A stretch of DNA of 64,000 nucleotides, from NCBI GenBank assembly GCA_023447635.1, contig JAEXNA010000111.1, positions 34,905-98,904 of the forward strand, given 5' to 3'. How positions within the stretch are numbered: position 1 is the first letter of the stretch; the number at the start of each line of letters is the position of its first letter. A model generated the notes under the pieces. It ran no database searches and was not told the origin of the DNA. It saw only the letters and a list, made by a program, of their open reading frames with translations. A program made the translations under genes and the position numbers. This stretch comes from Vulcanimicrobiota bacterium (GTDB lineage: Bacteria; Vulcanimicrobiota; Xenobia; Xenobiales; JADMJV01). Shown piece after piece: positions 18,198 to 26,117 of the stretch.

Positions 18198-18272
18198 TGG
18201 AGCGGAAGAAGAGGTTCGAACTCTCGACCCTCGCCTTGGCAAGGCGATGCTCTACCACTGAGCTACTTCCGC
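18198..18272 (-). tRNA. tRNA-Gly (anticodon GCC)
   Basis: The - strand reads GCGGAAG...CTTCCGC with discriminator T and encoded CCA. D arm GCTC-AGTGGTAGA-GCA, anticodon stem TCGCC/GGCGA around loop TTGCCAA, and T arm GAGAG-TTCGAAC-CTCTT are all complete. Length is 75 nt including CCA. It is downstream of tRNA-Leu in the same direction and is followed by an intrinsic terminator. Confidence 0.95.
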
Positions 18273-18338
18273 GTCTTAGGTTGGTGCCTTCTCTTGTGAA
18301 GAGTCAGCTCCTCCTGATAACTTTTTCGATGTCTGTTT

Positions 18339-18362
18339 CGATTCGCCGTGGTGGGCGAATCG
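18339..18362 (-). other. hairpin between tRNA-Leu and tRNA-Gly
   Basis: CGATTCGCC (18339-18347) pairs with GGCGAATCG (18354-18362) around a 6-nt loop. It starts 11 bp past the tRNA-Leu 3' end and lacks a T run. It may guide tRNA processing rather than terminate transcription. Confidence 0.45.
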
Positions 18363-18372
18363 CTCTAGGCTT

Positions 18373-18454
18373 TGGGCGAGAAGGGACTCGAACCCCCACG
18401 GATTGCTCCACCAGATCCTAAGTCTGGCGCGTCTACCAATTTCGCCACTCGCCC
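18373..18454 (-). tRNA. tRNA-Leu (anticodon TAG)
   Basis: The - strand reads GGGCGAG...CTCGCCC with discriminator A. The anticodon stem CCAGA/TCTGG encloses CTTAGGA (anticodon TAG), and the variable arm is long as expected for class II tRNA-Leu (TGGAGCAATCCGT region). The T arm has GGTTCGAGTCC. No CCA is encoded, unlike the neighbouring tRNA-Gly. Confidence 0.94.
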
Positions 18455-18487
18455 GCGGGCTTCAGAAACGTCCTTCGAACGAGGCCT

Positions 18488-18516
18488 ATATTAGTCAGGC
18501 GGCCCGGGTTCGTCAA
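18488..18516 (-). promoter_or_regulatory. strong sigma-70-type promoter for the tRNA operon
   Basis: On the - strand TTGACG (18516-18511), a 17-bp spacer and TAATAT (18493-18488). Transcription would start near 18480, about 26 nt before tRNA-Leu. It probably drives both tRNAs, and any read-through into tig. Confidence 0.8.
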
Positions 18517-18574
18517 GACGTTGGGAGAAGAATTTTGAAACTTTTTTTCGAGGCCTCGAGAGCCCGGGAAATGC

Positions 18575-18604
18575 AAAAGGCGAGAGCGTGTGCTCTCGCC
18601 TTTT
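18575..18604 (-). terminator. terminator after the Gln/Met-rich small gene
   Basis: A 13-bp perfect stem, AAAAGGCGAGAGC and GCTCTCGCCTTTT around a 4-base loop, with T's completing the 3' arm. The symmetry allows function on both strands. It ends 23 bp past the stop of the small gene at 18628. Confidence 0.8.
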
Positions 18605-18627
18605 GTCGATAGGTTGGAAACAGGCTT

Positions 18628-18930
18628 TTAGCTCTTCAGGGTGTCCATCGTGGCCTTGTGATGCTTGTCGGAGGTCTTCTGGCGGTTGTTCAGGGTCTCG
18701 TTCGCCATCTCGCGAATCTTGTTGGCCGTTTCCATGCGGATCTGGTGACGCTGCGCTTCGGCTTTCTGATTCTCGGACTGCATCTGCTGCTGGATTGTCA
18801 TAATCTGCTGCTGCGTCGAGTTGTTCTCTTGAGCCATCTGGGCGCCGGTCATCGCCTGCATGTTGTTGGCGGAATTCATCTGCTGCATCTGCTGCATGCC
18901 TTGCATCATTCCGTTAATGTCAAATGCCAT
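18628..18930 (-). CDS. small Gln/Met-rich helical protein of unknown function
   Basis: 100 residues from the ATG at 18930. The first half is unusually rich in Met, Gln and Asn (MMQGMQQMQQMNSANNMQ) and the second half is a charged helix (RMETANKIREMANETLNNR). It has no signal peptide and no membrane helix. I do not recognise a family. Composition suggests a coiled or disordered oligomerising peptide. It has its own terminator, and a palindrome lies about 90 bp upstream, so it is probably a separate transcription unit. Confidence 0.7.
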   Translation of the reverse strand: MAFDINGMMQGMQQMQQMNSANNMQAMTGAQMAQENNSTQQQIMTIQQQMQSENQKAEAQRHQIRMETANKIREMANETLNNRQKTSDKHHKATMDTLKS

Positions 18931-19018
18931 TTGAGATTGTCGCTCCGTTTCCGTTTGTTCTTGACCCCAGTGTACCCCACTTGGGGACCTGGCGCGACTC
19001 ATGTTTTGTTGCGCTTTT

Positions 19019-19033
19019 GTTAACCAGGTTAAC
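19019..19033. promoter_or_regulatory. perfect palindrome GTTAACCAGGTTAAC, possible operator
   Basis: A 15-bp palindrome with a central A, located between the gene at 19072 and the small gene at 18628, about 90 bp upstream of the latter's start. The form suits a dimeric regulator, but no clear -35/-10 pair is adjacent. Confidence 0.35.
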
Positions 19034-19071
19034 AGAAGTTTCGGTCGTTGTTAATGTCTGCTGACAATCGG

Positions 19072-19458
19072 CTACATCTCGTAGCCGCGAATGTTCGAGC
19101 GCTCCAGCGAGTCTTCGAGTTCGTCGCCAACCTGGTTGAGAAGGCGGTTGCCTTCGCGGAAGCTGTCGAGCGCCTCTTCCACGTCGTCGCCGTCCTCCAG
19201 GATGACCTCTTCGATCTCGTCTCGGGCTTCCTCGAACCGCGAGGTCGCCTCGCGCAGCACGCTGATCCAGTCCAGGTTCTCGTCGTGGAAAACCGGGTCG
19301 CGTTCCAGCCACTCGAAAAGATCCGAGTGCTGGCGTTCGTAGCGCAGACGCAGAGTCTCGAGAATCTCCAGGATCTCTTCTTTGGTAATCTCCCCGTTGA
19401 AGTACTCGTCCAGGTACCCTTTGAAGTCCTGATACTTGCGCAGGCCAAAATCCAGCAA
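19072..19458 (-). CDS. acidic coiled-coil-like protein of unknown function, downstream of rarA
   Basis: 128 residues from a TTG at 19458, supported by GGGAGAG five to six bases upstream; no ATG is available near the frame start. The protein is strongly acidic and predicted helical (EEILEILETLRLRYERQ, RFEEARDEIEEVILEDGDD). No family is recognised. It begins 2 bp after the rarA stop and is surely in the same operon. A role linked to RarA is possible but not shown by sequence. Confidence 0.65.
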   Translation of the reverse strand: MLDFGLRKYQDFKGYLDEYFNGEITKEEILEILETLRLRYERQHSDLFEWLERDPVFHDENLDWISVLREATSRFEEARDEIEEVILEDGDDVEEALDSFREGNRLLNQVGDELEDSLERSNIRGYEM

Positions 19459-19460
19459 AT

Positions 19461-20822
19461 CTACTCTCCCTTATCTTCGTACCAGTGTTCTAGGCGTTGG
19501 CGGATTACCTTCTCGTATCCGAGCTTCCCAGGCCTATAGAAAGAGCCTCGCTCGACTGTGTCAGGAAGGTATTGCTGCGGGATGAAATGTTCGTTAACAG
19601 TGTGGGGGTTGAGGTAGCCCTGGCCGATGCCGTGACGGCTGGCGCCCTGGTAGGTGCCGTCTCGAAGATGGTTCGGGACGTCGGCCGCTCCGTGGCGACG
19701 CAAGTGGTCTTCGGCGCGGAAAATGGCCCCCGCCGAGTCCGATTTGGCGGCGGTGGCCAGGTAGAGCGTGGCCTGCGAGAGGGGGTACTTTCCTTCTGGC
19801 ATGCCGATCCACTCCAGGGACTGAGCGCAAGCCGTGACTACGGCCAGCGCCGAAGGGTCGGCGAGCCCGATGTCTTCCGAGGCCGAGATCAAGAGGCGTC
19901 GCATGATGTAGCGGGGGTCTTCGCCTGCCGCGAGCATGCAGCCCAGCCAGTAAAGGGCCGCGTCGGGGTCGGAACCTCGAATCGACTTGATGAAGGCCGA
20001 GGTGATGTCGTACTTGCGGTCGCTCTCGCGGTTGTAGGCCAGGTTCTGGTCGTTGAGAGCGGCTTCCAGGTGGGCCAGTTCGACCCAGAGGGAGCCGTCG
20101 GGTCGGTAGCCGCCTCGAGCGACTGCCAGTTCCAGCAGGTTCAGAGCGGTTCGCGCGTCTCCATCCGCCGTGCCGGCGATCACCTCTAGTACCTCGGGTT
20201 CGATCTCCAGCGTCAGGGCTCCGTAGCCTTTCGGGTGCTTCAAGGCGCGCTGAAGCACGCCGTGCAGGTCGGCCGGGGTTAGCTTTTCCAGGCGCACCAC
20301 GCGACAGCGAGAGAGCAGCGCCTTGCGAAGCTCGAAGTAGGGGTTCTCGGTGGTGGCTCCCAGCAGGCGCAACTGGCCACTCTCGACGATAGGGAGAAGC
20401 GCGTCTTGCTGGGTCTTGTTGAACCGGTGGATCTCGTCGAGGAACAGGACGTTCTCGCTGCCGGGGTGGCAGCGGGCCACCACCTCTCTGAGGTCCGAGA
20501 GTCCTGCGGTCACCGCTGACAGATGATGGACCGTGGCGCCCGAGAGGCCGGCGAGAAGGTGGGCCAGGGTCGTTTTTCCGCTACCCGGGGGTCCCCAGAG
20601 GATCAGGGAGGCGGTAAGGGCCACGCTCCGTTCGCCGCCGGCCAGCAGGCCATGTCCGTCGAACAACGCGCGGTGACCCTGAAAGTCATCGAGCGTCGTG
20701 GGTCGCAGGCGGGCGGCCAGGGGCGCCCCCCGCATGCTGCTCTCGGTCGGGGGCGTCGAAGCTGGCTCGTCAAAGAGCAGTTCCTGATCAGAGGACGGTT
20801 GAGATTTAGCAGGGCGAGGCAT
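19461..20822 (-). CDS. rarA: replication-associated recombination protein A (RarA/MgsA AAA+ ATPase)
   Basis: 453 residues from the ATG at 20822; frames upstream of it are low-complexity read-through. The AAA+ core has Walker A GPPGSGKTT (near residue 80), Walker B NVLFLDEIHRFNKTQQDALL and the sensor region LLGATTENPYFELR. The C-terminal oligomerisation domain includes SAFIKSIRGSDPDAALYWLG, typical of RarA. RarA acts at stalled replication forks. It is followed at once by the acidic small gene. Confidence 0.95.
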   Translation of the reverse strand: MPRPAKSQPSSDQELLFDEPASTPPTESSMRGAPLAARLRPTTLDDFQGHRALFDGHGLLAGGERSVALTASLILWGPPGSGKTTLAHLLAGLSGATVHHLSAVTAGLSDLREVVARCHPGSENVLFLDEIHRFNKTQQDALLPIVESGQLRLLGATTENPYFELRKALLSRCRVVRLEKLTPADLHGVLQRALKHPKGYGALTLEIEPEVLEVIAGTADGDARTALNLLELAVARGGYRPDGSLWVELAHLEAALNDQNLAYNRESDRKYDITSAFIKSIRGSDPDAALYWLGCMLAAGEDPRYIMRRLLISASEDIGLADPSALAVVTACAQSLEWIGMPEGKYPLSQATLYLATAAKSDSAGAIFRAEDHLRRHGAADVPNHLRDGTYQGASRHGIGQGYLNPHTVNEHFIPQQYLPDTVERGSFYRPGKLGYEKVIRQRLEHWYEDKGE

Positions 20823-20886
20823 CGCTGGGTGAAGGCCGACCGAGGGAAGGTTCGGCAGAGTGTCCCTTGTTGATAAGATGGGTCTA

Positions 20887-22278
20887 TTAGTCGTCGACGG
20901 CCAGGTAGACGGTTCGGCCCTGGCGATCGACCAGCAGGGCGACCTTACCGGAAGTCTGGTTGACCAATCGAGCAAAATCCTGCGCGTTGCGAACCTCGCT
21001 CGAACCCACCGAGCGGATGATGTCCCCTCGCTGGACGCCGGCGTGGGCAGCCGCCGAGTTCGGCTGCACTTCGACCACCAGCACCCCGGCGTTGTCGTTG
21101 CCGAGATTGGTCACGGCCAGACCCAGTCTGGCTTTGGAGGCGGAGTGGTAGGCCGAGGGAGGAGCGGAGGGGCCCGAGCTGGGGTCGGGGCGCTCGACGA
21201 TGGGGATGTTCAGGTTCAGGCGCTGCTTCTTGCGTAGCACGACAAACGGGCTGGTCTGGCCCGCTTTTAACCCGGCGACCCGGTTGAGCAGTTCGCGGCT
21301 GGTACGAACGGGTTGACCCTGGACGGAGACGATCACGTCGCCGACCTTGAGGCCGGCGCCTTCAGCCGGGCCCTCGGGCATCAGGGCCGAAACCAGGGCG
21401 CCGTCCAGCTTCTCGTCGAGAGATAGCGCCGATTTTAGGGCCGGGGTCAGCGGCTGGATGCCTACCCCGATAAACCCTCGCACGACGCGACCGTTGGCGC
21501 GCAGCTGCTGGCAGACGTCTTTGGCAAGATTGATCGGGATAGAAAAGCCGATCCCCTGACCTCCCGGGACGATGGCGGTATTGATGCCCACCACTTCACC
21601 GCTGGTGTTGAAGAGGGGGCCGCCGCTGTTCCCGGGGTTGATGGAGGCGTCGGTTTGGAGAAAATCGTCGTAGTCGCTGGCGCCGATGGAGCGGCCCTTG
21701 CCGGAAAGCACGCCGACGGTCACGGTGGCCTCCAGGCCGAAAGGGTTGCCGATGGCCATCACCCAGTCGCCGACTTCGAGTTTGTCAGAGTCGCCCAGGC
21801 TGGCTACAGGAAGATTGCCGTCGGGTCGTTCCACCCGGAGCAGGGCCAGGTCCGTGCTGGGATCCGAGCCGACGACCCGCGCATCGAGTTCTCGGCCGTC
21901 CGAGAGTTTGACGCTGATCGTGGTGGCTCCGCTGACAACATGGTTGTTGGTCAGGACATCGCCGTCAGGACTGACGATGACCCCGCTGCCCTGGCCCAGC
22001 GCTTCCGGAACCGTACCGGGATGGCCGCCCGAGGGAAACTCGTTATCGTCGAGCGGTTTTACTACGGAGATATTGACGACGGACGGCTTGAGCTCTTTCG
22101 CGAGTTCGGCGAAGGTCCCCAATTCGGTCTGAATCTGAGTCCGGGTGACGCCAGCGTCCTGCAAAGCAATAGCCGTCGGTACCTCCTCTCGCTGGAAGGT
22201 GTCCGAGGGTAGTAAGCCCCAGCCCAGCCCTCCCAAAAAGAGGGCGAGCAAAAAGACGACGCTGGTGACTTTTTTCAA
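20887..22278 (-). CDS. htrA: HtrA/DegP-type periplasmic serine protease with two PDZ domains
   Basis: 463 residues from a TTG start at 22278 with AAGGAG upstream. An N-terminal signal or anchor (KKVTSVVFLLALFLGGLGWG) exports the protein. The trypsin-like domain has His113 (TNNHVV), Asp143 (STDLALLRV) and Ser218 (NPGNSGGPL). PDZ1 lies at about 280-360 and PDZ2 at about 375-455. It degrades or holds misfolded envelope proteins. It lies just downstream of dnaJ on the same strand but has its own predicted promoter. Confidence 0.94.
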   Translation of the reverse strand: MKKVTSVVFLLALFLGGLGWGLLPSDTFQREEVPTAIALQDAGVTRTQIQTELGTFAELAKELKPSVVNISVVKPLDDNEFPSGGHPGTVPEALGQGSGVIVSPDGDVLTNNHVVSGATTISVKLSDGRELDARVVGSDPSTDLALLRVERPDGNLPVASLGDSDKLEVGDWVMAIGNPFGLEATVTVGVLSGKGRSIGASDYDDFLQTDASINPGNSGGPLFNTSGEVVGINTAIVPGGQGIGFSIPINLAKDVCQQLRANGRVVRGFIGVGIQPLTPALKSALSLDEKLDGALVSALMPEGPAEGAGLKVGDVIVSVQGQPVRTSRELLNRVAGLKAGQTSPFVVLRKKQRLNLNIPIVERPDPSSGPSAPPSAYHSASKARLGLAVTNLGNDNAGVLVVEVQPNSAAAHAGVQRGDIIRSVGSSEVRNAQDFARLVNQTSGKVALLVDRQGRTVYLAVDD

Positions 22279-22332
22279 GGCGAACGGTGCTCCTTAACGG
22301 CACGACACGCCAGGTTCAGTAGCTTCCCTGGG

Positions 22333-22361
22333 CTATGTCGAGGACGGAATCCGACTGTCAA
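22333..22361 (-). promoter_or_regulatory. putative promoter for htrA
   Basis: On the - strand a perfect TTGACA (22361-22356), a 17-bp spacer and ACATAG (22338-22333). The -10 is poor. It lies in the 97-bp dnaJ-htrA gap. Confidence 0.45.
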
Positions 22362-22375
22362 ACCTGCTCCAACCG

Positions 22376-23377
22376 TCAGGCTCGGTCAAAGTTGCTGGCA
22401 AACTGTTCACTCAGCTTGGAAAACGCTTCCCGCTGTTCGTCGGTCAGCTTCTCTGGTATAGCGATCTGAGCTTCGACAAACAGGTTCCCGGCCGGTTTCC
22501 CAGCCTGGCCTGGCAGTCCGAAGCCGGTCAGGCGGAACTTTGCTCCCCCCTGGGTCCCCGCAGGGACTTTCAGATCGACCTTGCCCTTGAGAGTGCTGAC
22601 CTCGATTTTGCCGCCCAGGACGGCGGTAAACAGATCGACTTTGGCAGGGAGATAAAGATCGCGCCCTTTGACCTCGAAGTCCGGATGGCGTCGAAGGTGG
22701 ATGGTCAGATACAGGTCTCCGGGCGTGCCGCCCATCTGGCCCGGCTCGCCACGACCTTTGACGCGAATCTTCGCGCCGTCAGTGACACCGGCCGGAATTT
22801 TGACCTCCAGTTTACTGTCCTCGGAGCGACGACCGCTGCCGCCGCAGGCGGGACAGACTCCACCCCGTCCCACGCCCGCCCCGCCGCAGGCAGGGCAGCC
22901 GACCTGAGAGGTGACCGTCAGGGTTTTGCTGGCGCCATGGAACGCCTCTTCCAGGGATACCTCGACGTCGGCTCGGGCGTGGCCACCCTGGGATGGGCGC
23001 TTCCTTCCTCGGCCTTTACCGAACATCTGCTCGAAAAGGTCGCCCATCCCGCCGCCGCCACCCCCGCCGAAGTCGACGTTAGAGAAGTCGAAGTCAAACG
23101 GTTGGCCGCCCGGTCCGCCCCCGGGGCGTCCGCCGCCGGGAGCGCCCTGGAAGTTACGCCAACTCGAGCCAAACTGGTCGTATTGCTGGCGCTTCTCGCT
23201 ATCGGAGAGCGTCTCGTAAGCTTCATTGATGTCCTGGAACTTGGCCTCGGCTTTGCTGTCGCCAGGGTTGACGTCGGGATGGTATTGGCGGGCCAGCTTA
23301 CGGTAGGCGCTCTTGACCTCTTTGTCAGTGGCTGACTTCGAGACCCCGAGAATATTGTAATAGTCTTTGTTCTGCAT
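22376..23377 (-). CDS. dnaJ: DnaJ-family co-chaperone with a half-size zinc finger
   Basis: 333 residues. The J domain (1-~70) has YHPDVNP with the HPD motif. A Gly-rich linker (about 78-118) follows. The zinc region has only two Cys motifs, CPACGGAG and CPACGGSG (about 160-182), whereas classical DnaJ has four. Two beta-barrel substrate-binding domains follow. It is therefore between DnaJ and CbpA in build. As the last gene of grpE-dnaK-dnaJ it should stimulate DnaK ATPase. The start is preceded by a GAGGG site and a strong hairpin. Confidence 0.9.
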   Translation of the reverse strand: MQNKDYYNILGVSKSATDKEVKSAYRKLARQYHPDVNPGDSKAEAKFQDINEAYETLSDSEKRQQYDQFGSSWRNFQGAPGGGRPGGGPGGQPFDFDFSNVDFGGGGGGGMGDLFEQMFGKGRGRKRPSQGGHARADVEVSLEEAFHGASKTLTVTSQVGCPACGGAGVGRGGVCPACGGSGRRSEDSKLEVKIPAGVTDGAKIRVKGRGEPGQMGGTPGDLYLTIHLRRHPDFEVKGRDLYLPAKVDLFTAVLGGKIEVSTLKGKVDLKVPAGTQGGAKFRLTGFGLPGQAGKPAGNLFVEAQIAIPEKLTDEQREAFSKLSEQFASNFDRA

Positions 23378-23392
23378 GTCTCATCCCTCGCG

Positions 23393-23427
23393 AACGAGGG
23401 TCCGCCCCAGAGGAGCGGACCCTCGTT
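23393..23427 (-). other. 13-bp perfect hairpin between dnaK and dnaJ
   Basis: AACGAGGGTCCGC (23393-23405) pairs perfectly with GCGGACCCTCGTT (23415-23427) around a 9-nt loop. No T run follows on the - strand. It sits about 16 bp before the dnaJ start and could lower dnaJ expression or protect the upstream dnaK mRNA end. Confidence 0.7.
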
Positions 23428-23469
23428 GGGTCATTGTTGTCGGTGATGGCCAGAAGACGCTGGCAGGAG

Positions 23470-25302
23470 CTAGTCCTTGACTTCGTACTCGGCGTCGACG
23501 ACTTCGCCCTCGACGGGGCCATCCTGGGCCTGCTCGCCGGAAGGTCCGCCAGCAGCCTGGCCTTCCTGTCCGTAGATGCCGGCCGAGACTTCGTAGACGG
23601 CCTGCTGAAGCTGCTCCATGGCGGACTTCAGTTCGGCAGTGTCGGGCTCGGGCGACTCGAGAAGCGACTTGACGCGCTCGGCTCCGGCCTCCACCTTGGC
23701 TTTGACCTCTGCGGGAACCTTGTCGCCAAGGTCCTTGAGGGTCTTCTCCGAGGTGTAGACGAGGGAGTCAGCCTGGTTTTTGACTTCCACGGCTTCACGG
23801 CGCTTCTTGTCCTCGCCGGCGTACTTCTCCGCGTCCTTCACCATGTTCTCGACGTCATTGTCGCTGAGATTGGTGGAGGCGGTGATGCGGATATTCTGCT
23901 CGTTTCCGGTGCCCTTGTCCTTGGCGCTCACGTTGAGGATACCGTTAGAGTCGAGTTCGAAGGTGACCTCGATCTGGGGCACGCCGCGGGGAGCGGGGGG
24001 GATGTTGGACAGGTGGAAACGGCCCAGCGATTTGTTGCCGCCGGCCATCTCGCGTTCGCCCTGCAGGACGTGGACTTCCACGCTGGTCTGCATGTCAGCG
24101 GCGGTCGAGAAGGTCTCGGTTTTCTTGGTCGGGATAGCCGTGTTACGAGGGATCAGCTTGGTCATCACTCCGCCCAGGGTTTCGATGCCCAGGGTCAGAG
24201 GGGTGACGTCGACCAGAACCACGTCCTTGACTTCGCCGCTCAGCACCGCGCCTTGGACGCCGGCGCCGAGAGCCACGCATTCGTCAGGGTTGATGTCCTT
24301 TGACGGGTCCTTGCCGAACATCTTGGTCACGAATTCCGTGATCATCGGCATGCGGGTCGATCCGCCCACCAGCAGCACGCGGTCGATCTCGTTCTTGCCC
24401 AGCTTGGCGTCCTTCATCGCCTGCTCGCAGGGGCTTGCGCAGCGGTCGAGCAGATCGCTGGTCAGCGACTCGAACTTGGCTCTGGAGATGTCGACGTCGA
24501 GGTGCTTCGGTCCGTTGGCGTCGGCCGTGATGAACGGCAGGTTGACGTTGGCCGAAACCTTCTGCGACAGCTCGATCTTGGCTTTCTCCGCAGCGTCCTT
24601 GAGACGCTGGTGAGCGATCTTGTCCTTGAGAAGATCGATGCCGTGCTCTTTCTCGAACTCGGCCGCGATGAACTTCATGAGCCGCTCGTCCCAGTCGTCG
24701 CCACCCAGCTTGGTGTCACCGGCGGTGGACTTCACTTCGAACACACCGTCGCCGATCTCGAGCACCGAGACGTCGAAGGTACCGCCACCGAGGTCGAAAA
24801 CGATCACGGTAAGAGTGTCGTCCTGCTTGTCCAGGCCGTAGGCCAGGGCGGCCGCGGTAGGCTCGTTGATGATACGCAGGACCTCGAGTCCGGCGATGGT
24901 GCCGGCGTTCTTGGTCGCCTGACGCTGGGAGTCGTTGAAGTAAGCGGGAACGGTGATGACCGCCTGCTTGACCTCCTCACCCAGGTACGACTCGGCGTCC
25001 TTCTTCAGTTTGGTCAGAATCATCGCCGAGATCTCTTCCGGCGAGTACTTCTTGTCGTCGATGGAAACGCGATGGTCGGTGCCCATGTGGCGTTTGATCG
25101 AGATAATGGTGCGGTCCGGGTTGGAGACAGCCTGTCGCTTGGCCATCTCGCCCACCAGCCGCTCGCCGGATTTCGAGAATCCGACCACCGAGGGCATGGT
25201 GCGTCCACCCTCGGTGTTGGCGATGACCTGGGGCTTGCCGCCCTCCATCACCGCCACACAAGAATTCGTGGTTCCTAAGTCAATTCCAACAACTTTCGCC
25301 AT
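23470..25302 (-). CDS. dnaK: chaperone DnaK (Hsp70)
   Basis: 610 residues. The actin-fold ATPase domain begins VVGIDLGTTNSCVAVMEGG and includes IINEPTAAALAYGLD and VIVFDLGGGTFDVSVLEIG, the Hsp70 signatures. A substrate-binding domain and a lid follow from about residue 380. The C-terminus ends EVVDAEYEVKD, close to the usual EEVxDAxFEEV type of tail. It folds and protects proteins with DnaJ and GrpE, and the gene lies between them. Confidence 0.97.
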   Translation of the reverse strand: MAKVVGIDLGTTNSCVAVMEGGKPQVIANTEGGRTMPSVVGFSKSGERLVGEMAKRQAVSNPDRTIISIKRHMGTDHRVSIDDKKYSPEEISAMILTKLKKDAESYLGEEVKQAVITVPAYFNDSQRQATKNAGTIAGLEVLRIINEPTAAALAYGLDKQDDTLTVIVFDLGGGTFDVSVLEIGDGVFEVKSTAGDTKLGGDDWDERLMKFIAAEFEKEHGIDLLKDKIAHQRLKDAAEKAKIELSQKVSANVNLPFITADANGPKHLDVDISRAKFESLTSDLLDRCASPCEQAMKDAKLGKNEIDRVLLVGGSTRMPMITEFVTKMFGKDPSKDINPDECVALGAGVQGAVLSGEVKDVVLVDVTPLTLGIETLGGVMTKLIPRNTAIPTKKTETFSTAADMQTSVEVHVLQGEREMAGGNKSLGRFHLSNIPPAPRGVPQIEVTFELDSNGILNVSAKDKGTGNEQNIRITASTNLSDNDVENMVKDAEKYAGEDKKRREAVEVKNQADSLVYTSEKTLKDLGDKVPAEVKAKVEAGAERVKSLLESPEPDTAELKSAMEQLQQAVYEVSAGIYGQEGQAAGGPSGEQAQDGPVEGEVVDAEYEVKD

Positions 25303-25323
25303 AACTCAATGCCTCCTGATGGT

Positions 25324-25908
25324 TTACTCGGAAAAATTTCTCGCGACCTTGACCATGGCCGGTCGGATCACGCGTTCATCTAGTGCATAGCCTTTTTGCA
25401 GTTCGGCCAGGATGGTCTGGTCGGGGACCTCGCTGGTCTCCTCCATCATCACGGCCTGGTGCAGAGCGGCATCGAACGGTTCGCCGTGGGCGGCGATGGC
25501 CGTCAAGCCGTGGCCTTCGAAAATCTTCTTCACATCTTTGTCGATCAGCTCGACACCCTGAAGCAGGGAGTCGAGCGCCTTGTCGCCACCGCCCCTGGCT
25601 GCTGCCAGAGTGCGCTCGAGATGGTCGAGGATGGGCAGCATCGTGCGGATGATCTCCTCGCGGATACGCACCTTGACGCGCTTCTGTTCCTCTTCCTGGC
25701 GGCGCCGGAAGTTGTGGAACTCGGCGTTGGTGCGCTTGACCTGTTCGGCCAGGTCTTCATTGGCCTGACGCAGGGTCTCCAGGGCATCGCCCTCGGTCGG
25801 CGCGGCCTGTCCGTCCTCTTCCACGACCTCGGCGGTCACGGCTTCGGTAGGGGCGGCGTCGCCCTCGGGGCTCTCCTCATCAAGTATCGTCAACGGTTTT
25901 TCGGTCAC
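25324..25908 (-). CDS. grpE: nucleotide exchange factor GrpE
   Basis: 194 residues from a GTG at 25908 preceded by GAGG; earlier in-frame starts run into the promoter. An acidic N-terminal tail (about 1-50) is followed by a long helix (EQVKRTNAEFHNFRRRQEEE) and the beta domain with DAALHQAVMMEETSEVPDQT, the conserved GrpE C-terminal segment. It releases ADP from DnaK. It is first in the grpE-dnaK-dnaJ operon, 21 bp before dnaK. No hrcA gene or CIRCE inverted repeat was found. Confidence 0.93.
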   Translation of the reverse strand: MTEKPLTILDEESPEGDAAPTEAVTAEVVEEDGQAAPTEGDALETLRQANEDLAEQVKRTNAEFHNFRRRQEEEQKRVKVRIREEIIRTMLPILDHLERTLAAARGGGDKALDSLLQGVELIDKDVKKIFEGHGLTAIAAHGEPFDAALHQAVMMEETSEVPDQTILAELQKGYALDERVIRPAMVKVARNFSE

Positions 25909-25947
25909 TGCGTTCCTCGAACTCTTTTCAAAGTGGTCTTGACTAGC

Positions 25948-25956
25948 AATATACCA
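25948..25956 (-). promoter_or_regulatory. extended -10 promoter for grpE-dnaK-dnaJ
   Basis: On the - strand TGGTATATT (TGn plus TATATT). Transcription would start near 25941, about 33 nt before the grpE GTG. No good -35 is seen, which fits an extended -10 class. Confidence 0.42.
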
Positions 25957-26117
25957 ACGGCATGGCAACCCTATGCATGTGGAGTGTTAGAGTAGTATTA
26001 GACTCGCCGCCGAAGACTGGTCTGAGCTGGTGCAGTCCCGGTTCCTATAAAGAAAGTCTAAAGCTGCACTCTTCTTGGAGGGGGGAGGAGGCGGAAGGAA
26101 AAGGCCACCACTATCTC

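Noticed and set aside
25960..26010. CIRCE element (HrcA operator) upstream of grpE
   Set aside because: One half-site-like GAGTGTTAG exists, but the second half nine bases away does not match, and no hrcA gene is present.
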